Assembly (NCBI GenBank): GCA_947593655.1
Contig: CANQDS010000003.1
Coordinates: 1-64,000 of the forward strand
Origin: an uncultured Lachnospiraceae bacterium
GTDB lineage: Bacteria; Bacillota; Clostridia; Lachnospirales; Lachnospiraceae
Direction: 5' to 3'
DNA: 64,000 nucleotides
Shown: positions 39,829-50,474 of the stretch, piece by piece
Numbering within the stretch: position 1 is the first letter of the stretch
Layout: every line of letters begins with the position of its first letter
The notes under the pieces: model-generated
What the model saw: the letters and a program-made list of their open reading frames with translations, nothing else
What the model was told of the DNA's origin: nothing
The model's database searches: none
Made by a program: the position numbers and the translations under genes

Positions 39829-41598
39829 ATGGATTGCAGCACCGTCATTCCTTCCGAAGAAACCTATGAATTTATTGTAGCGGCCGATGAGGCGCAGGGG
39901 CAGAGCTTTCTGCCGGAGTGTATCCAGCGGATCAACAGCAGATATTCGGTGTGGTATTACAACCGCGCCGGACTGCCCCGGATGTCCGTCGACGCTTATA
40001 CCTATTCCGCGATCCCGAAGTGTTTCGGGCTGGTAGAGAGCACGGGGCTTGAGGTCAGCGGAATCCTGAAATTACAGAATCAACCCGCCCTGTCTTTAAA
40101 CGGACAGGGTGTTTTTATCGCCGTGATCGATACCGGGATCCGGATCGCCGATGATGCGTTCCGCAGCAGCGACGGGAGCACGCGGATCTTTTCCGTATGG
40201 GATCAGACGCAGACGGCGGCCGGGGCGGGCATGGATGGTGCCGGACGGGATGGCATAGGGCTGGATGGTGCCGGAGCGAATGGTGCAGGAACATCCGGCA
40301 CCATCCGCCTCGCTCCTCCGGAAGGTTTTCTCTACGGAGTGGAATATAGCCGGGAGCAGATCAACGCGGCTTTAAGGGGCGAAGATCCGGACGGATCCGG
40401 GATCGGACGGGATGAGAACGGGCACGGAACGTTTCTGGCAAGTCTGGCGTGCGGGAGCAGGGACGCCCGGAACGGTTTTACGGGCGCGGCCCCGTATTCC
40501 GAACTGATCGTAGTAAAACTCAAAGAAGCGAAGCGGTATCTGCGGGAGTTTTATTTTATCCCGGAGGATACGCCCGCGTATGCGGAAAGCGATATCATGG
40601 CGGCGGTTTCCTATGCCGACGGGATCGCCCGGAGGGAAGGGCGGCCGCTTGTGATCTTTCTGGGGCTGGGAACCAACAACGGAAACCACGCGGGTTCGGC
40701 CCCGCTCTGCAGCTATCTGGATGAACTCTCTTCGGTCCGCCACCGCGCAGTCGTTGCGGCGTCCGGAAACGAAGCGGGGCGGAGGCACCATTTTTCCGGA
40801 ATGGCGGATTCCATCGGGCAGCCGTATCAGGTGGAGATCAATGTCGAGGCGGATATTCCCGGTTTTTATGCGGAAATATGGGTGCCCGCGCCGGAACTGT
40901 CCGCCGTATCCGTGCAGTCCCCAACCGGGGAAGTCGTGCCGAAGAGCATTCCGGCCGTCGGCGGCAGCCGGAATTATACGTTTGTGTTTGAAAATACAAA
41001 GCTCTCCATCGATTACCGGACCGCGGGAAATCTCAGGCGGGATCAGCTGATCTTTCTGCGCTTTACCGATGTGGTGCGCGGGATCTGGGTGATCAACGTG
41101 TATCCGAAGAATCTGGTGAACGGGAATTTTAATATCTGGCTTCCAATGTCGGAAATGCTTTCGCAGGACGTCTTTTTCCTGAAACCGGATCCCAAGATCA
41201 CGCTGACCATGCCTTCGGATTCCCGGCTGGCGATCTCGGTGGGCGGCTATAACAGCGCGACGGAATCGCTGTATCTGGATTCCGGCCGGGGATTTACGGC
41301 GGACGGCGTCATTAAACCGGATTTTCTGGCTCCGGCGGTCAATCTGCTGGGAAAAGGGCTGCGCGGCGGCTATGTGGATTTTACGGGAACGAGCGCGGCC
41401 AGCGCGATCACGGCGGGCGCGTGCGCTCAGATCCTGGAATGGGCGGTGACGCGGGGAAATGCCGTCGGGATCAATTCCGTGGATATCAGGAATCTTTTGA
41501 TCCGCGGGTGCGAACGGAATCCGCAGCAGGAGTATCCGTCGCCGGAACAGGGATTTGGGTATCTGGATGTGTACCGCGCGTTTCTGAGCCTGCGCTGA
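39829..41598 (+). CDS. Subtilisin-like S8 protease, Csp-like (spore germination protease family)
   Basis: Triad regions VFIAVIDTGIR (D), NGHGTFLASLACG (H), DFTGTSAASAITAG (S) all present; large insert between strands typical of Csp proteins. Confidence 0.85.
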   Translation: MDCSTVIPSEETYEFIVAADEAQGQSFLPECIQRINSRYSVWYYNRAGLPRMSVDAYTYSAIPKCFGLVESTGLEVSGILKLQNQPALSLNGQGVFIAVIDTGIRIADDAFRSSDGSTRIFSVWDQTQTAAGAGMDGAGRDGIGLDGAGANGAGTSGTIRLAPPEGFLYGVEYSREQINAALRGEDPDGSGIGRDENGHGTFLASLACGSRDARNGFTGAAPYSELIVVKLKEAKRYLREFYFIPEDTPAYAESDIMAAVSYADGIARREGRPLVIFLGLGTNNGNHAGSAPLCSYLDELSSVRHRAVVAASGNEAGRRHHFSGMADSIGQPYQVEINVEADIPGFYAEIWVPAPELSAVSVQSPTGEVVPKSIPAVGGSRNYTFVFENTKLSIDYRTAGNLRRDQLIFLRFTDVVRGIWVINVYPKNLVNGNFNIWLPMSEMLSQDVFFLKPDPKITLTMPSDSRLAISVGGYNSATESLYLDSGRGFTADGVIKPDFLAPAVNLLGKGLRGGYVDFTGTSAASAITAGACAQILEWAVTRGNAVGINSVDIRNLLIRGCERNPQQEYPSPEQGFGYLDVYRAFLSLR

Positions 41599-41622
41599 GT
41601 GCTTTCCGCCAAAAGGGAAAAT

Positions 41623-41654
41623 GGCTGCCGCACTAAGTAATTCGTGCGGCAGCC
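41623..41654. terminator. Bidirectional terminator between Csp-like and KAS III-like genes
   Basis: ggctgccgcac...gtgcggcagcc, 11-bp perfect stem. Confidence 0.75.
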
Positions 41655-41733
41655 CCTTGGCTTCCAATCCACTAAAAATGTACTGAAAATAGACGGGTGC
41701 AATCATAGCAAAAAAACATACAGAATTTATTCT

Positions 41734-42735
41734 TTAGTACTGATATAAGAGGCAGATACAGGTTGTGCCTGCACCCACTGTCCAAAAGACGATATAATCG
41801 CCAATGGATAATTCATTTTCTTCTACTGCTCTGGCAAAAGCAAGGAAAGGGCTGGTCGTGCCAGTATAGCCGAATTCGTCTCCAACGAATGTAAATTTAT
41901 GAATGTCCTCGTGCAGTTGCTCACATACATACTCAATATTTTTCTGTGCAAATTGGGATAAGAAATATTTTTTAATGTTGCTTGTTGTTAATTCATTTCT
42001 GAATAAAGTATCTTCAATGGATATTTTGGCGCTATAAAATGCGCCGTCTAAGTCAAAATTTGTCCATTTTACGAGCTTATCTTCTGTCTTAAGATTTTTA
42101 TCATGTATAACGCGTGTCATGCCTTTTGCTGGAAGCAATATTTTGTCATGGTTGCTGGAATTAGTATAGACATCTGAATCTATAAATCCGCGTTCTGTGT
42201 TAAATACGTTTTCCAGCATAACCGCACATGCGGAGTCTCCGAAATTTGAATAAGAAATGGCTTCCGTATAACGGGAATATCGATTCAACTGATCAGAGCC
42301 TACAAGTAGCGCGTACTTAACATTAGGGTTATTACGCATGGTTCGTGCAATCTGCTCTAGTGCGACCAGCATTCCGGCACAATTAGCATTCAAGTCGTAT
42401 ACCATACATTTTTGCCCTGCGCTCAATAAAGAATGCAGTTTTAATGCGTTGGAAGGAGCGATATATTCAGGTGTGCCGGAAGAAAATACCAACATATTTA
42501 ACTGTGAGGCTTTCACATGCGTTTTTTCCAGAACATCTTTTGCAGCATTATATCCCATAGTCAACATAGTTTCATTTGGGTTTTCTGAAATATAGCGGTT
42601 ATGCCGCCCGGTTGCTTGTAAGAGTCCGCTGATATCCGTTCCAAGTTCCTTAAAATGTTCAATGAAATATTCGTTATCTACTTTATGTTCCGGGTGGTAA
42701 TAAGCAACGCCCATAATCAAACAATTATTTTGCAT
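41734..42735 (-). CDS. KAS III (FabH-like) family protein with atypical active site
   Basis: Cys motif DLNANCAGMLVAL; C-terminal GDEFGYTGTTSPFLAFARAVEENELSIGDYIVFWTVGAGTTC. Confidence 0.85.
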   Translation of the reverse strand: MQNNCLIMGVAYYHPEHKVDNEYFIEHFKELGTDISGLLQATGRHNRYISENPNETMLTMGYNAAKDVLEKTHVKASQLNMLVFSSGTPEYIAPSNALKLHSLLSAGQKCMVYDLNANCAGMLVALEQIARTMRNNPNVKYALLVGSDQLNRYSRYTEAISYSNFGDSACAVMLENVFNTERGFIDSDVYTNSSNHDKILLPAKGMTRVIHDKNLKTEDKLVKWTNFDLDGAFYSAKISIEDTLFRNELTTSNIKKYFLSQFAQKNIEYVCEQLHEDIHKFTFVGDEFGYTGTTSPFLAFARAVEENELSIGDYIVFWTVGAGTTCICLLYQY

Positions 42736-42779
42736 GTAAGCAGCCCCTTTCTCGTTATCATAATGATATGCATAAAATC

Positions 42780-44255
42780 TTATGCATCCTGAACATTGGT
42801 GTTTAAGATACCGGAGAGATGATCAATACTTTTTTGCACAGATACCATAGCTTCAATTACGGTTTCTACAGATGTCACCTGTTCTTCTGTGGAAGCGCTG
42901 ATTTTTCTAGTTGATTCGGCAGACTTTTCGGAGATTTCTGCCAGTTTTTGTATAGAAACAATCATTGTTTCTTTTAAGGATGTGATGTTGTTTAATTCGG
43001 CGTTGACTTCGCCGATTGCATGGATAACATCCTCTGAAGATTGTATCATGACTTTGAATACATCAACAGTGGCGTTCAGCTGTTCGGAAGATGCAGAAAC
43101 AATGGAGCTGTTGTAACTCATCATATCTTTTGTAGAACCGACGATCTCAACAATCTCTTTTAAAATCTCATCAATCCGCTGTGTAGATTCAGTGGACTGT
43201 TCGGAAAGCTTCTTTATTTCATTTGCCACAACTGCAAAGCCTTTGCCGGCATCTCCGGCCCGCGCTGCTTCAATCGCTGCATTAAGCGCGAGCAGATTTG
43301 TCTGTTCTGCAATGCTTGTGATCGTGTCAATGATACTGCTGATCAATGTGGATTTTTCGGATAATAACTCAATTTCTTTCAAGGCGTTTTCGGTGGATTC
43401 GATATTTTCTTTAAATTTATCCGTCAGTTCCTGAATAGCGGCAATGCCGACGTTGTTATTATCACGCAGCGTATTCATATGCGCCACAGCCTCATCTGCC
43501 TTATTTTCTGATACGATCAGTTTTTCCGCCAGCTCGTTAAAGATATTCAGGCTGCCATTCACTTCTGATGTTTGTGCATCCGAATCAGAAGCGATGCCGC
43601 AGGCAGCATTCGTAATCTCCTGTGATAGTCCGCCAAGGTCATTGAGAGAGCCATGAATGCTGGATGATGAATCTTCCAGAATTTCAAATGCCGAGCGGAC
43701 CTTGTTTAGAACAGATGCGCTTTCTTCCTCTTTTGACTCTACATCCATAAACAGCTGATAGGTGCGCATGGAAATGATATATGCGGTCATTACGCCAAGC
43801 AGGTATACCAGCATAATGAATACCCATACCGAGAGATTATGCATTAAAAGGTAGGATTTTGGAAATATGATCATCGCCAGAGCGTTTACCGTAATCGTAA
43901 CAATCGCGTTAGCAATGACCGCTTTCTTTTCATAATATGCAATCGACATGACAAGAATCAGAAAATACGCCTGTGTCATTGCACCGAATTTTCCATCGTT
44001 GCCGACCACAATGACAATCGCTCCCACGACCGGCATGATGGAAACATAGAGATACTTGGCGCAGGCACCTAGCGGCTTTTCAAAAGCCCGGATCAAAATG
44101 CTGAACAGGCACATCAGAAAAACAACTGCATCTCGTATCGTTCCGTTCAGAAAAAGCATGACAAAAGCAAAGGCGACAATCGGTATTGCCAGATTAGATA
44201 AAAACATGATCGTATTCATTCTCTGCTCTTCATTTTTCACTACATCTACTTGCAT
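42780..44255 (-). CDS. Methyl-accepting chemotaxis protein with multi-TM (about 6) N-terminal sensor, no periplasmic domain seen
   Basis: [40 protein letters not shown]-terminal hydrophobic block. Confidence 0.93.
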   Translation of the reverse strand: MQVDVVKNEEQRMNTIMFLSNLAIPIVAFAFVMLFLNGTIRDAVVFLMCLFSILIRAFEKPLGACAKYLYVSIMPVVGAIVIVVGNDGKFGAMTQAYFLILVMSIAYYEKKAVIANAIVTITVNALAMIIFPKSYLLMHNLSVWVFIMLVYLLGVMTAYIISMRTYQLFMDVESKEEESASVLNKVRSAFEILEDSSSSIHGSLNDLGGLSQEITNAACGIASDSDAQTSEVNGSLNIFNELAEKLIVSENKADEAVAHMNTLRDNNNVGIAAIQELTDKFKENIESTENALKEIELLSEKSTLISSIIDTITSIAEQTNLLALNAAIEAARAGDAGKGFAVVANEIKKLSEQSTESTQRIDEILKEIVEIVGSTKDMMSYNSSIVSASSEQLNATVDVFKVMIQSSEDVIHAIGEVNAELNNITSLKETMIVSIQKLAEISEKSAESTRKISASTEEQVTSVETVIEAMVSVQKSIDHLSGILNTNVQDA

Positions 44256-44869
44256 GGTATATTCTCCTCTCTCATATAAAATATTACATAGTGATTTCGC
44301 AGTTCTTCATAAGAGTTCGTCTTTCTAATTAAGAAGCATTCCCCTCAACTATTATTACCGCCATGAAAACTGCAAGCAGAGTTCATAATACGGTCAGATA
44401 CAGACGGAACAGCTTCCGCAGAGAGAATGTAATTGCCGTTGCTGAACAGTCATGCAATGCCATGATGGAACTGGACGTACCCGTGTATCCATATTTTCTT
44501 AACAATTATAGCAATTTAAGCCATATTTTGTCAACGATATGTATAATAATAATAATAATAATAGAAAATTTCGAAAAAATGTAGCAAATGAGGATTGAAT
44601 TTGTCGGAATTGAGTGTGTATTGTAAAGGTAAGCGGATTTCTGTATAATGGAAACATGTCCTCCCGCCCGTTTCATTCGCAAAGCCGCGCTAACGCGCCT
44701 GCCTTTGCCCATAAACTGGAGAATCTTAAATTTTCGGAAATCTTAAATTTTCATGAATTTGTTGGTATTTGGGGGCAGGTTGTTATATAATAGTAATATT
44801 AATTTATCCAATCGGGAAAAGAACCGGGGAACGGGGCTTGGAACCGATGGAAGAGTACGGAGAGATTTC

Positions 44870-46201
44870 ATGACAATGAAAGATTTAAACAGTTATGCAG
44901 CAGAAAAACAGCAGATGTGTATTGATAATGATACGATATCCAATACGCTTTTTCAGGAGTACGGCGTCAACCGCGGTTTGCGCGATGAAAACGGCAGGGG
45001 CGTTTTAACGGGGCTGACACGGATCTCGCGGATCGATTCTTTTAAGGAAGAGAACGGGAAACAGGTTCCGTGCGACGGGGAATTGTGGTATCGCGGATAT
45101 AATGTCCGGACGCTGGTGCGCACGCTCGGGAAAGAGGAATACGGCTTTGAAAAGACGGCGTACCTTCTTTTGTTCGGAGATCTGCCGAACCAGCAGGAAC
45201 TTCTGGAATTTTCCGGGGTGCTCGGCAGAAGCCGCACGCTCCCGACGAATTTTACGCGGGATGTGATCATGAAAGCGCCGTCGAAAGATATTATGAATTC
45301 CATGACGCGGAGCATTCTAACGCTTGCGTCGTATGACGGGAATGCGTCGATGGGCGGGATCGACAACTGCATCCGCCAGTGCATCCAGCTGATCGCGATC
45401 TTCCCGATGCTTGCGGTTTACGGCTACCACGCCTACAACCACTACGAGAACGATTCGAGCATGTACATACACCGGCCGGATCCGATGCTGTCCACGGCGG
45501 AGAATTTCCTTCGGATGCTGCGCCCGGACAACGCCTACAGTCCGCTGGAAGCGAAGGTTTTGGATGTGGCGCTGATGCTTCACATGGAGCACGGCGGCGG
45601 AAATAATTCGACTTTTACCACAAGGGTGGTGACTTCCGCAGGAACGGACACCTATTCGGCGATCGCTGCGGCGATGTCCTCCCTGAAAGGGCCGAAGCAC
45701 GGCGGCGCGAATATCAAGGTAATGGAAATGATGAACGATATCCGTTCCCATGTCAAAGACTGGGAGGACCGGGACGAGGTACGTTCTTATCTGTCCAAAA
45801 TGCTGGACGGGGAAGTGTTTGACCGCAAGGGCCTGATCTATGGAATGGGACATGCCGTGTACTCCCTTTCGGATCCGAGGGAGCGCATCTTCCGGGCTTA
45901 TGTGGAGCGGCTGGCCGCTGCCAAGCATGAGGAGAAAAACATGAACCTCTACAATTTGATCGAAGAGCTTGCGCCGGAACTGATCGCAGAGAAGCGCCAT
46001 ATCTTCAAAGGCGTCAGCCCGAACGTCGATTTTTACAGCGGTTTTGTTTATGAAATGCTGGGAATCCCGATGGAGCTTTATACGCCGCTGTTTGCGATCG
46101 CGCGGATCGTAGGCTGGAGCGCGCACCGTCTGGAGGAAATGGTCGGGATGAATAAGATCATCCGCCCGGCTTATAAGAGTGTGATGGAGGAGAAAGAATA
46201 G
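44870..46201 (+). CDS. Citrate synthase
   Basis: ELWYRGYNVRTL, EHGGGNNSTFTTRVVTSAGTDTYSAIAAAMSSLKGPKHGGAN, GMGHAVY. ATG 44870 (MTMKDL) preferred over 44753. Confidence 0.93.
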   Translation: MTMKDLNSYAAEKQQMCIDNDTISNTLFQEYGVNRGLRDENGRGVLTGLTRISRIDSFKEENGKQVPCDGELWYRGYNVRTLVRTLGKEEYGFEKTAYLLLFGDLPNQQELLEFSGVLGRSRTLPTNFTRDVIMKAPSKDIMNSMTRSILTLASYDGNASMGGIDNCIRQCIQLIAIFPMLAVYGYHAYNHYENDSSMYIHRPDPMLSTAENFLRMLRPDNAYSPLEAKVLDVALMLHMEHGGGNNSTFTTRVVTSAGTDTYSAIAAAMSSLKGPKHGGANIKVMEMMNDIRSHVKDWEDRDEVRSYLSKMLDGEVFDRKGLIYGMGHAVYSLSDPRERIFRAYVERLAAAKHEEKNMNLYNLIEELAPELIAEKRHIFKGVSPNVDFYSGFVYEMLGIPMELYTPLFAIARIVGWSAHRLEEMVGMNKIIRPAYKSVMEEKE

Positions 46202-46202
46202 A

Positions 46203-47450
46203 ATGGGAACAGCACAGGAAGAAGATTTTTACAAACAGGCGGACGGCGGCGTATGCGCCGCGCAGGGATTTACGGCGAACGGGATCCATTGCGGGCTTTA
46301 TCCGGATCCAGAGAAAAACGATCTGGGACTTATTTTTTCGGAAACGGAGTGCAATGCCGCGGCCGTCTATACGACGAATAAAGTAAAAGGCGCGCCGATC
46401 CTCGTGACGAAGAAGCATCTGGCGCAGACCGGCGGCCGGGCGCGCGCCGTGGTCGTAAACAGCCGGAATGCCAATACCTGTAATGCGGACGGGGAGGAAA
46501 AGGCGCAGAAAATGTGTGAACTTGCAGCGGCAGCGCTGGAAATCGCGCCGGAGCAGGTTCTTGTCGCATCGACCGGCGTTATTGGTCAGCCGCTTCCGAT
46601 CGAACCGATCGCAGAGCATATCCGCCTGCTGGCGGAAGGACTGGACGCCGGAAACCACGCCGCGGCGGCGCGGGCGATCATGACGACGGATACGTTTCCT
46701 AAGGAAACGGCGGTTTGTTTTCCGCTGGGAGGGAAAAACTGTACGATCGGCGGCATGGCAAAAGGGAGCGGCATGATCCATCCGAACATGGCGACGACGC
46801 TGAATTTTATCACGACCGATGCGGCACTTTCGGCGGAAATGCTGCAGAAAGCGCTGTCGGAGATCGTGAAGGTCACTTATAACTGCTTAAGCATTGACGG
46901 GGATACTTCCACGAACGACATGGTAAGCCTGATGGCGAACGGCCTTGCCGGAAACGACGAGATCACCGGCGAAGGCAGCGACTATGAGATTTTCAAACAG
47001 GGGCTTTATCTGGTAATGATGCGGCTGACAAGAATGCTTGCAAAGGACGGGGAAGGCGCCAGCAAGCTGCTGGAATGTACCTGCAAGGGCGCGCCGGACA
47101 AAGAAACCGCGATCATCGTGGCCAAGAGCGTGATCCGTTCCCCGCTGCTGAAATGCGCGATGTTCGGGGAAGATGCGAACTGGGGCAGGATCTTATGCGC
47201 CATCGGCTATGCGGACGCGGAATTTGACATCGGCCGGGTAAGCGTGGAACTGGCATCTGCAAAAGGCGCTATTGCCGTCTGCCGGAACGGATCGGGCGTG
47301 GCGTTTTCCGAGGAAAAAGCAAAAGAGATCCTGGGCGAGGATGAAATTTTTATCCGGATCGACCTGCATCAGGGGGATGCGGACGCGACGGCCTGGGGCT
47401 GCGATCTGACCTATGATTATGTAAAGATCAACGGGGATTACCGTTCGTAG
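46203..47450 (+). CDS. argJ: Bifunctional ornithine/glutamate N-acetyltransferase ArgJ
   Basis: GFTANGIHCGL, VVVNSRNANTCNADGE, ASTGVIGQPL, MAKGSGMIHPNMATTLNFITTDA. Confidence 0.95.
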   Translation: MGTAQEEDFYKQADGGVCAAQGFTANGIHCGLYPDPEKNDLGLIFSETECNAAAVYTTNKVKGAPILVTKKHLAQTGGRARAVVVNSRNANTCNADGEEKAQKMCELAAAALEIAPEQVLVASTGVIGQPLPIEPIAEHIRLLAEGLDAGNHAAAARAIMTTDTFPKETAVCFPLGGKNCTIGGMAKGSGMIHPNMATTLNFITTDAALSAEMLQKALSEIVKVTYNCLSIDGDTSTNDMVSLMANGLAGNDEITGEGSDYEIFKQGLYLVMMRLTRMLAKDGEGASKLLECTCKGAPDKETAIIVAKSVIRSPLLKCAMFGEDANWGRILCAIGYADAEFDIGRVSVELASAKGAIAVCRNGSGVAFSEEKAKEILGEDEIFIRIDLHQGDADATAWGCDLTYDYVKINGDYRS

Positions 47451-47523
47451 CAAAGAGGAAGCGGCTGCATGGCGGCGTCCGGCGCGTCATGTACGCCTGT
47501 TGAGATTTCAGGAGGAAATGAAC

Positions 47524-48324
47524 ATGGAGAAAAAAATAGCATTTATCGGCTGCGGCAATATGGGCGGCGCGATGATCCGGGGGATCCTCGATTCCGGGAA
47601 ATGCAGCCCGGCGCAGCTGATGGCCGCGGACGCATCGGCCGAACTTCTGGCCGCCCGGAAAGAAGAATTTCATATTTTAACGGCGGCGGACAACCGGGAG
47701 GCGGCGGAGTTTGCGGATATCCTTTTCCTTGCGGTAAAACCGCAGTATTATGCGGCCGTGATCGCGGAGATCCGGGATGCGGTAAAGCCTAAGCAGATCA
47801 TCGTAACGATCGCGCCCGGCAAAACGCTGGACTGGTTAAAAGAGCAGTTCGGGAAAACGGTAAAGATCATCCGCACCATGCCGAATACGCCGGCGATGGT
47901 GAAAGCGGGAATGATGGGGATCTGCGCCAACGAATGGGTAACGGAAGAAGAATCCGCCCTCGTGCGCGGGCTCTGCTCCGGTTTTTCGGAAACGGAGATC
48001 GTACCGGAAAATCTGATGGATGTCGTGACGGCTGTCAGCGGCAGTTCCCCGGCCTATGTGTTTCTGTTTATCGAAGCGATGGCGGACGCTGCGGTCGCAG
48101 GAGGAATGGCGCGCGCGCAGGCGTATAAATTTGCGGCGCAGGCCGTGCTGGGAAGCGCGAAGATGGTTCTTGAAACGGGAAAGCATCCGGGCGAACTGAA
48201 GGATATGGTATGTTCCCCGGCGGGTACGACCATTCAGGCCGTGCGCGTGCTTGAAGAGAAGGGGCTGCGCAGCGCGGTCATAGAAGCGATGGAAAAATGC
48301 CTCGATATTTCCAGAGGAATGTAG
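47524..48324 (+). CDS. proC: Pyrroline-5-carboxylate reductase
   Basis: IAFIGCGNMGGAMIRGIL, RTMPNTPAMVKAGM, VTAVSGSSPAYVFLFIEAMADA, SPAGTTIQAVRVLEE. Confidence 0.95.
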   Translation: MEKKIAFIGCGNMGGAMIRGILDSGKCSPAQLMAADASAELLAARKEEFHILTAADNREAAEFADILFLAVKPQYYAAVIAEIRDAVKPKQIIVTIAPGKTLDWLKEQFGKTVKIIRTMPNTPAMVKAGMMGICANEWVTEEESALVRGLCSGFSETEIVPENLMDVVTAVSGSSPAYVFLFIEAMADAAVAGGMARAQAYKFAAQAVLGSAKMVLETGKHPGELKDMVCSPAGTTIQAVRVLEEKGLRSAVIEAMEKCLDISRGM

Positions 48325-48423
48325 CCGCAAACGAATAGCTTGCATTTTTTACGGCATATCGTTAGAATAGAAGCAGCGTTGGAGCAGATTGATATTCAAG
48401 TACAATGATTAAGGAGAAAGAAC

Positions 48424-48666
48424 ATGAGTCAGGCAAAAGTAGACCGTTATAAACAGGAGAAAGCAAACCGTAAAAAGACGATGGCGAGAAACCGCGTGAA
48501 GCGCATCTGCGGCATGGTTCTGGGATGGGCGATCGCAGCGCTTATTCTGTGCTGGGCGGGTTATAACGGATACCGGTATTATGAGAGCCACAGGCCGACA
48601 GAAACGTTTTTCTGCGACACTTCGGATCTGAGCGATTATATTCAGGCGTTAAACAGCGAAGAATAA
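48424..48666 (+). CDS. Small single-TM hypothetical protein
   Basis: 80-aa ORF with RBS (aaggagaaagaac), basic N-terminus, one TM. Confidence 0.7.
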   Translation: MSQAKVDRYKQEKANRKKTMARNRVKRICGMVLGWAIAALILCWAGYNGYRYYESHRPTETFFCDTSDLSDYIQALNSEE

Positions 48667-48701
48667 GAGAAAAGGAAAAACGGATGTTTTAAACGCATCA
48701 G

Positions 48702-48735
48702 ACGGGACTGCGGCAAGAAGCGCAGTCCCGTTTTT
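48702..48735. terminator. Intrinsic terminator (convergent genes)
   Basis: acgggactgcg-gcaagaag-cgcagtcccgt + T-run. Confidence 0.85.
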
Positions 48736-48742
48736 GAAACCA

Positions 48743-49696
48743 TTATTTCAGCGTAATGCTGTTGTTTAAAACCGGCGTACTGTACAGAAATAAGACATCC
48801 TGCCCATCGAACGTAAGGAAGCGGTCCAGTATCGCGGGGGAAAGATAGCGGATGTCCACCAGCGTGACCGTCCGGTATCCTTCCGCCAGAAGCGGCGCAA
48901 GGCTGCTTGCAAAGGAATCGCGGAACAGGATCAGTTCTTTGTCCGAAGCGGCCGCCGGATTCTGGATGGCAAGAAGGGCTTTCGGACCGGACAGAAACAT
49001 CTCGTATGGATTATCGCCCGAAAGCCGGTCCAGATCGTAGACCGGGAGCCGGGAATCGGTTTCGTAATCGTAGACATGGCAGTTTTTTAACGCATCGTTT
49101 TCCAGATAGCAGATTTCGTCCGGCGGCAGCGGGATCAGGGTTTTTCCGGAATAAGATCCGTAAAAAGGAACGTCCGCCGTGACCGTTTCATAAGAAGCCG
49201 CAAGCGGCGTGTTCATGGCGGATGCCAGAAGGGCGGCGGTATCCAGAATCCGATCCTGCCGCCAGTGGGAATCCGTGCGGTAATAGTCGGACAGTTCGAG
49301 TGTCTGGGTAATGTCGATGTATGCGGCAAAATCCGTTTGTGCCTTAAGGTCGGCGATCAGTTTCTCATAATCTATCGAAGGCTGATCGGATCCCGGCGCG
49401 GCAAAATAATTTTTGTCCGGAATAACGGAAAGGTAAATGTGCATGTTTTTGCCGGCCAGATAGCGGTCGTAAATAAAACGGAAGCGGTCCGCCGCAAACG
49501 AAACGGAGCTGGCATTCAGGGATTCCGCTTTGAACGCATATCCGCCCGCCAGATAAACTCCGCCGCTGTCGACCAGCGGAGCCCTTCCGGCAAGCCCTTC
49601 GGCGGAACGCTGCACAGTCTTTCCTCCGGCCGCCGCAGCGGCCAGAAGAAAAAGCCCCAGACAGAGGATGAGGACATGGCGTGTTCTTTTTTTCAT
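48743..49696 (-). CDS. DHHW-family protein (exported, AlgX/SGNH-like)
   Basis: N-terminal TM/signal; TDSHWRQDRIL motif, LILFRDSFASSLAPLL. Confidence 0.75.
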   Translation of the reverse strand: MKKRTRHVLILCLGLFLLAAAAAGGKTVQRSAEGLAGRAPLVDSGGVYLAGGYAFKAESLNASSVSFAADRFRFIYDRYLAGKNMHIYLSVIPDKNYFAAPGSDQPSIDYEKLIADLKAQTDFAAYIDITQTLELSDYYRTDSHWRQDRILDTAALLASAMNTPLAASYETVTADVPFYGSYSGKTLIPLPPDEICYLENDALKNCHVYDYETDSRLPVYDLDRLSGDNPYEMFLSGPKALLAIQNPAAASDKELILFRDSFASSLAPLLAEGYRTVTLVDIRYLSPAILDRFLTFDGQDVLFLYSTPVLNNSITLK

Positions 49697-49705
49697 GGCG
49701 GCACG

Positions 49706-50275
49706 CTATGCGATCGGTTCGTCACAGACGATCTGTGCCGAAGGATAGGCTTCCATCAGTTTGTCCTGAAACGTATCCATGATCGCGTTCTCCCCGAAAA
49801 ACGCCACGATATACTGGTCGATCGTTACGATGACCAGCTTGTCCGGAAAACCGCACATCCACTGGCGCTGCAGGATGTTGTCTTTGACCGCCGCGGCGAG
49901 ATCGGCGGTTTCATCGGCATTTTTCGCCTCGTAAGCGCCGCAGGTGAACGTGGTGGCGTTCATCATGTGCATGAGCGATGCCGCGCCGGAAAGGCTGTCC
50001 GCTTTTGCCGCCGGGAAACCGAGCGTTGAGTCGAGGATTTCAGTGTCGTCCAGACCGAACCGGCCCGGAGCGTCCATGACGGCGTTTTCCTCGGTCATAT
50101 CGCCGCCCGCGGCAGGAAATTTCTCGTCGTCCGCGTAGCTGTTCCAGACGGTGGTCAGAAGATCCAGCGGATCTCTGACGGCAGACGGCCCGGAGGTTTT
50201 GCCGCTTCCGCTGCCGCAGGCTGCCAGTGAGAGGGCAAGCAGGGCGGACAGAAGCAGGGTTAACGTTTTTTTCAT
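49706..50275 (-). CDS. DUF4358-like lipoprotein
   Basis: Lipobox LSLAACGSGSG; adjacent to the DHHW gene on the same strand. Confidence 0.7.
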   Translation of the reverse strand: MKKTLTLLLSALLALSLAACGSGSGKTSGPSAVRDPLDLLTTVWNSYADDEKFPAAGGDMTEENAVMDAPGRFGLDDTEILDSTLGFPAAKADSLSGAASLMHMMNATTFTCGAYEAKNADETADLAAAVKDNILQRQWMCGFPDKLVIVTIDQYIVAFFGENAIMDTFQDKLMEAYPSAQIVCDEPIA

Positions 50276-50474
50276 AATGATTCTCCCCTTCCTGAAATGT
50301 GATTGATAAGGTTATTATACCAGAGATTGCCGGATTGGAAACGTTTTTATGAAAAAATGCTTGCCATTCTTTCGGAATTGTGTTAAATTATCAATGTTGT
50401 GAATAAAGGCGATGGTCCTCTGTTGCGAACCGGAGTAGCATTAAGAACATCAAATAGAATCAGGAGGTCACAAG

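Noticed and set aside
40372-41706. 444-aa minus-strand ORF
   Set aside because: Antisense to the Csp-like subtilase; low-complexity His/Arg-rich composition typical of shadow ORFs.
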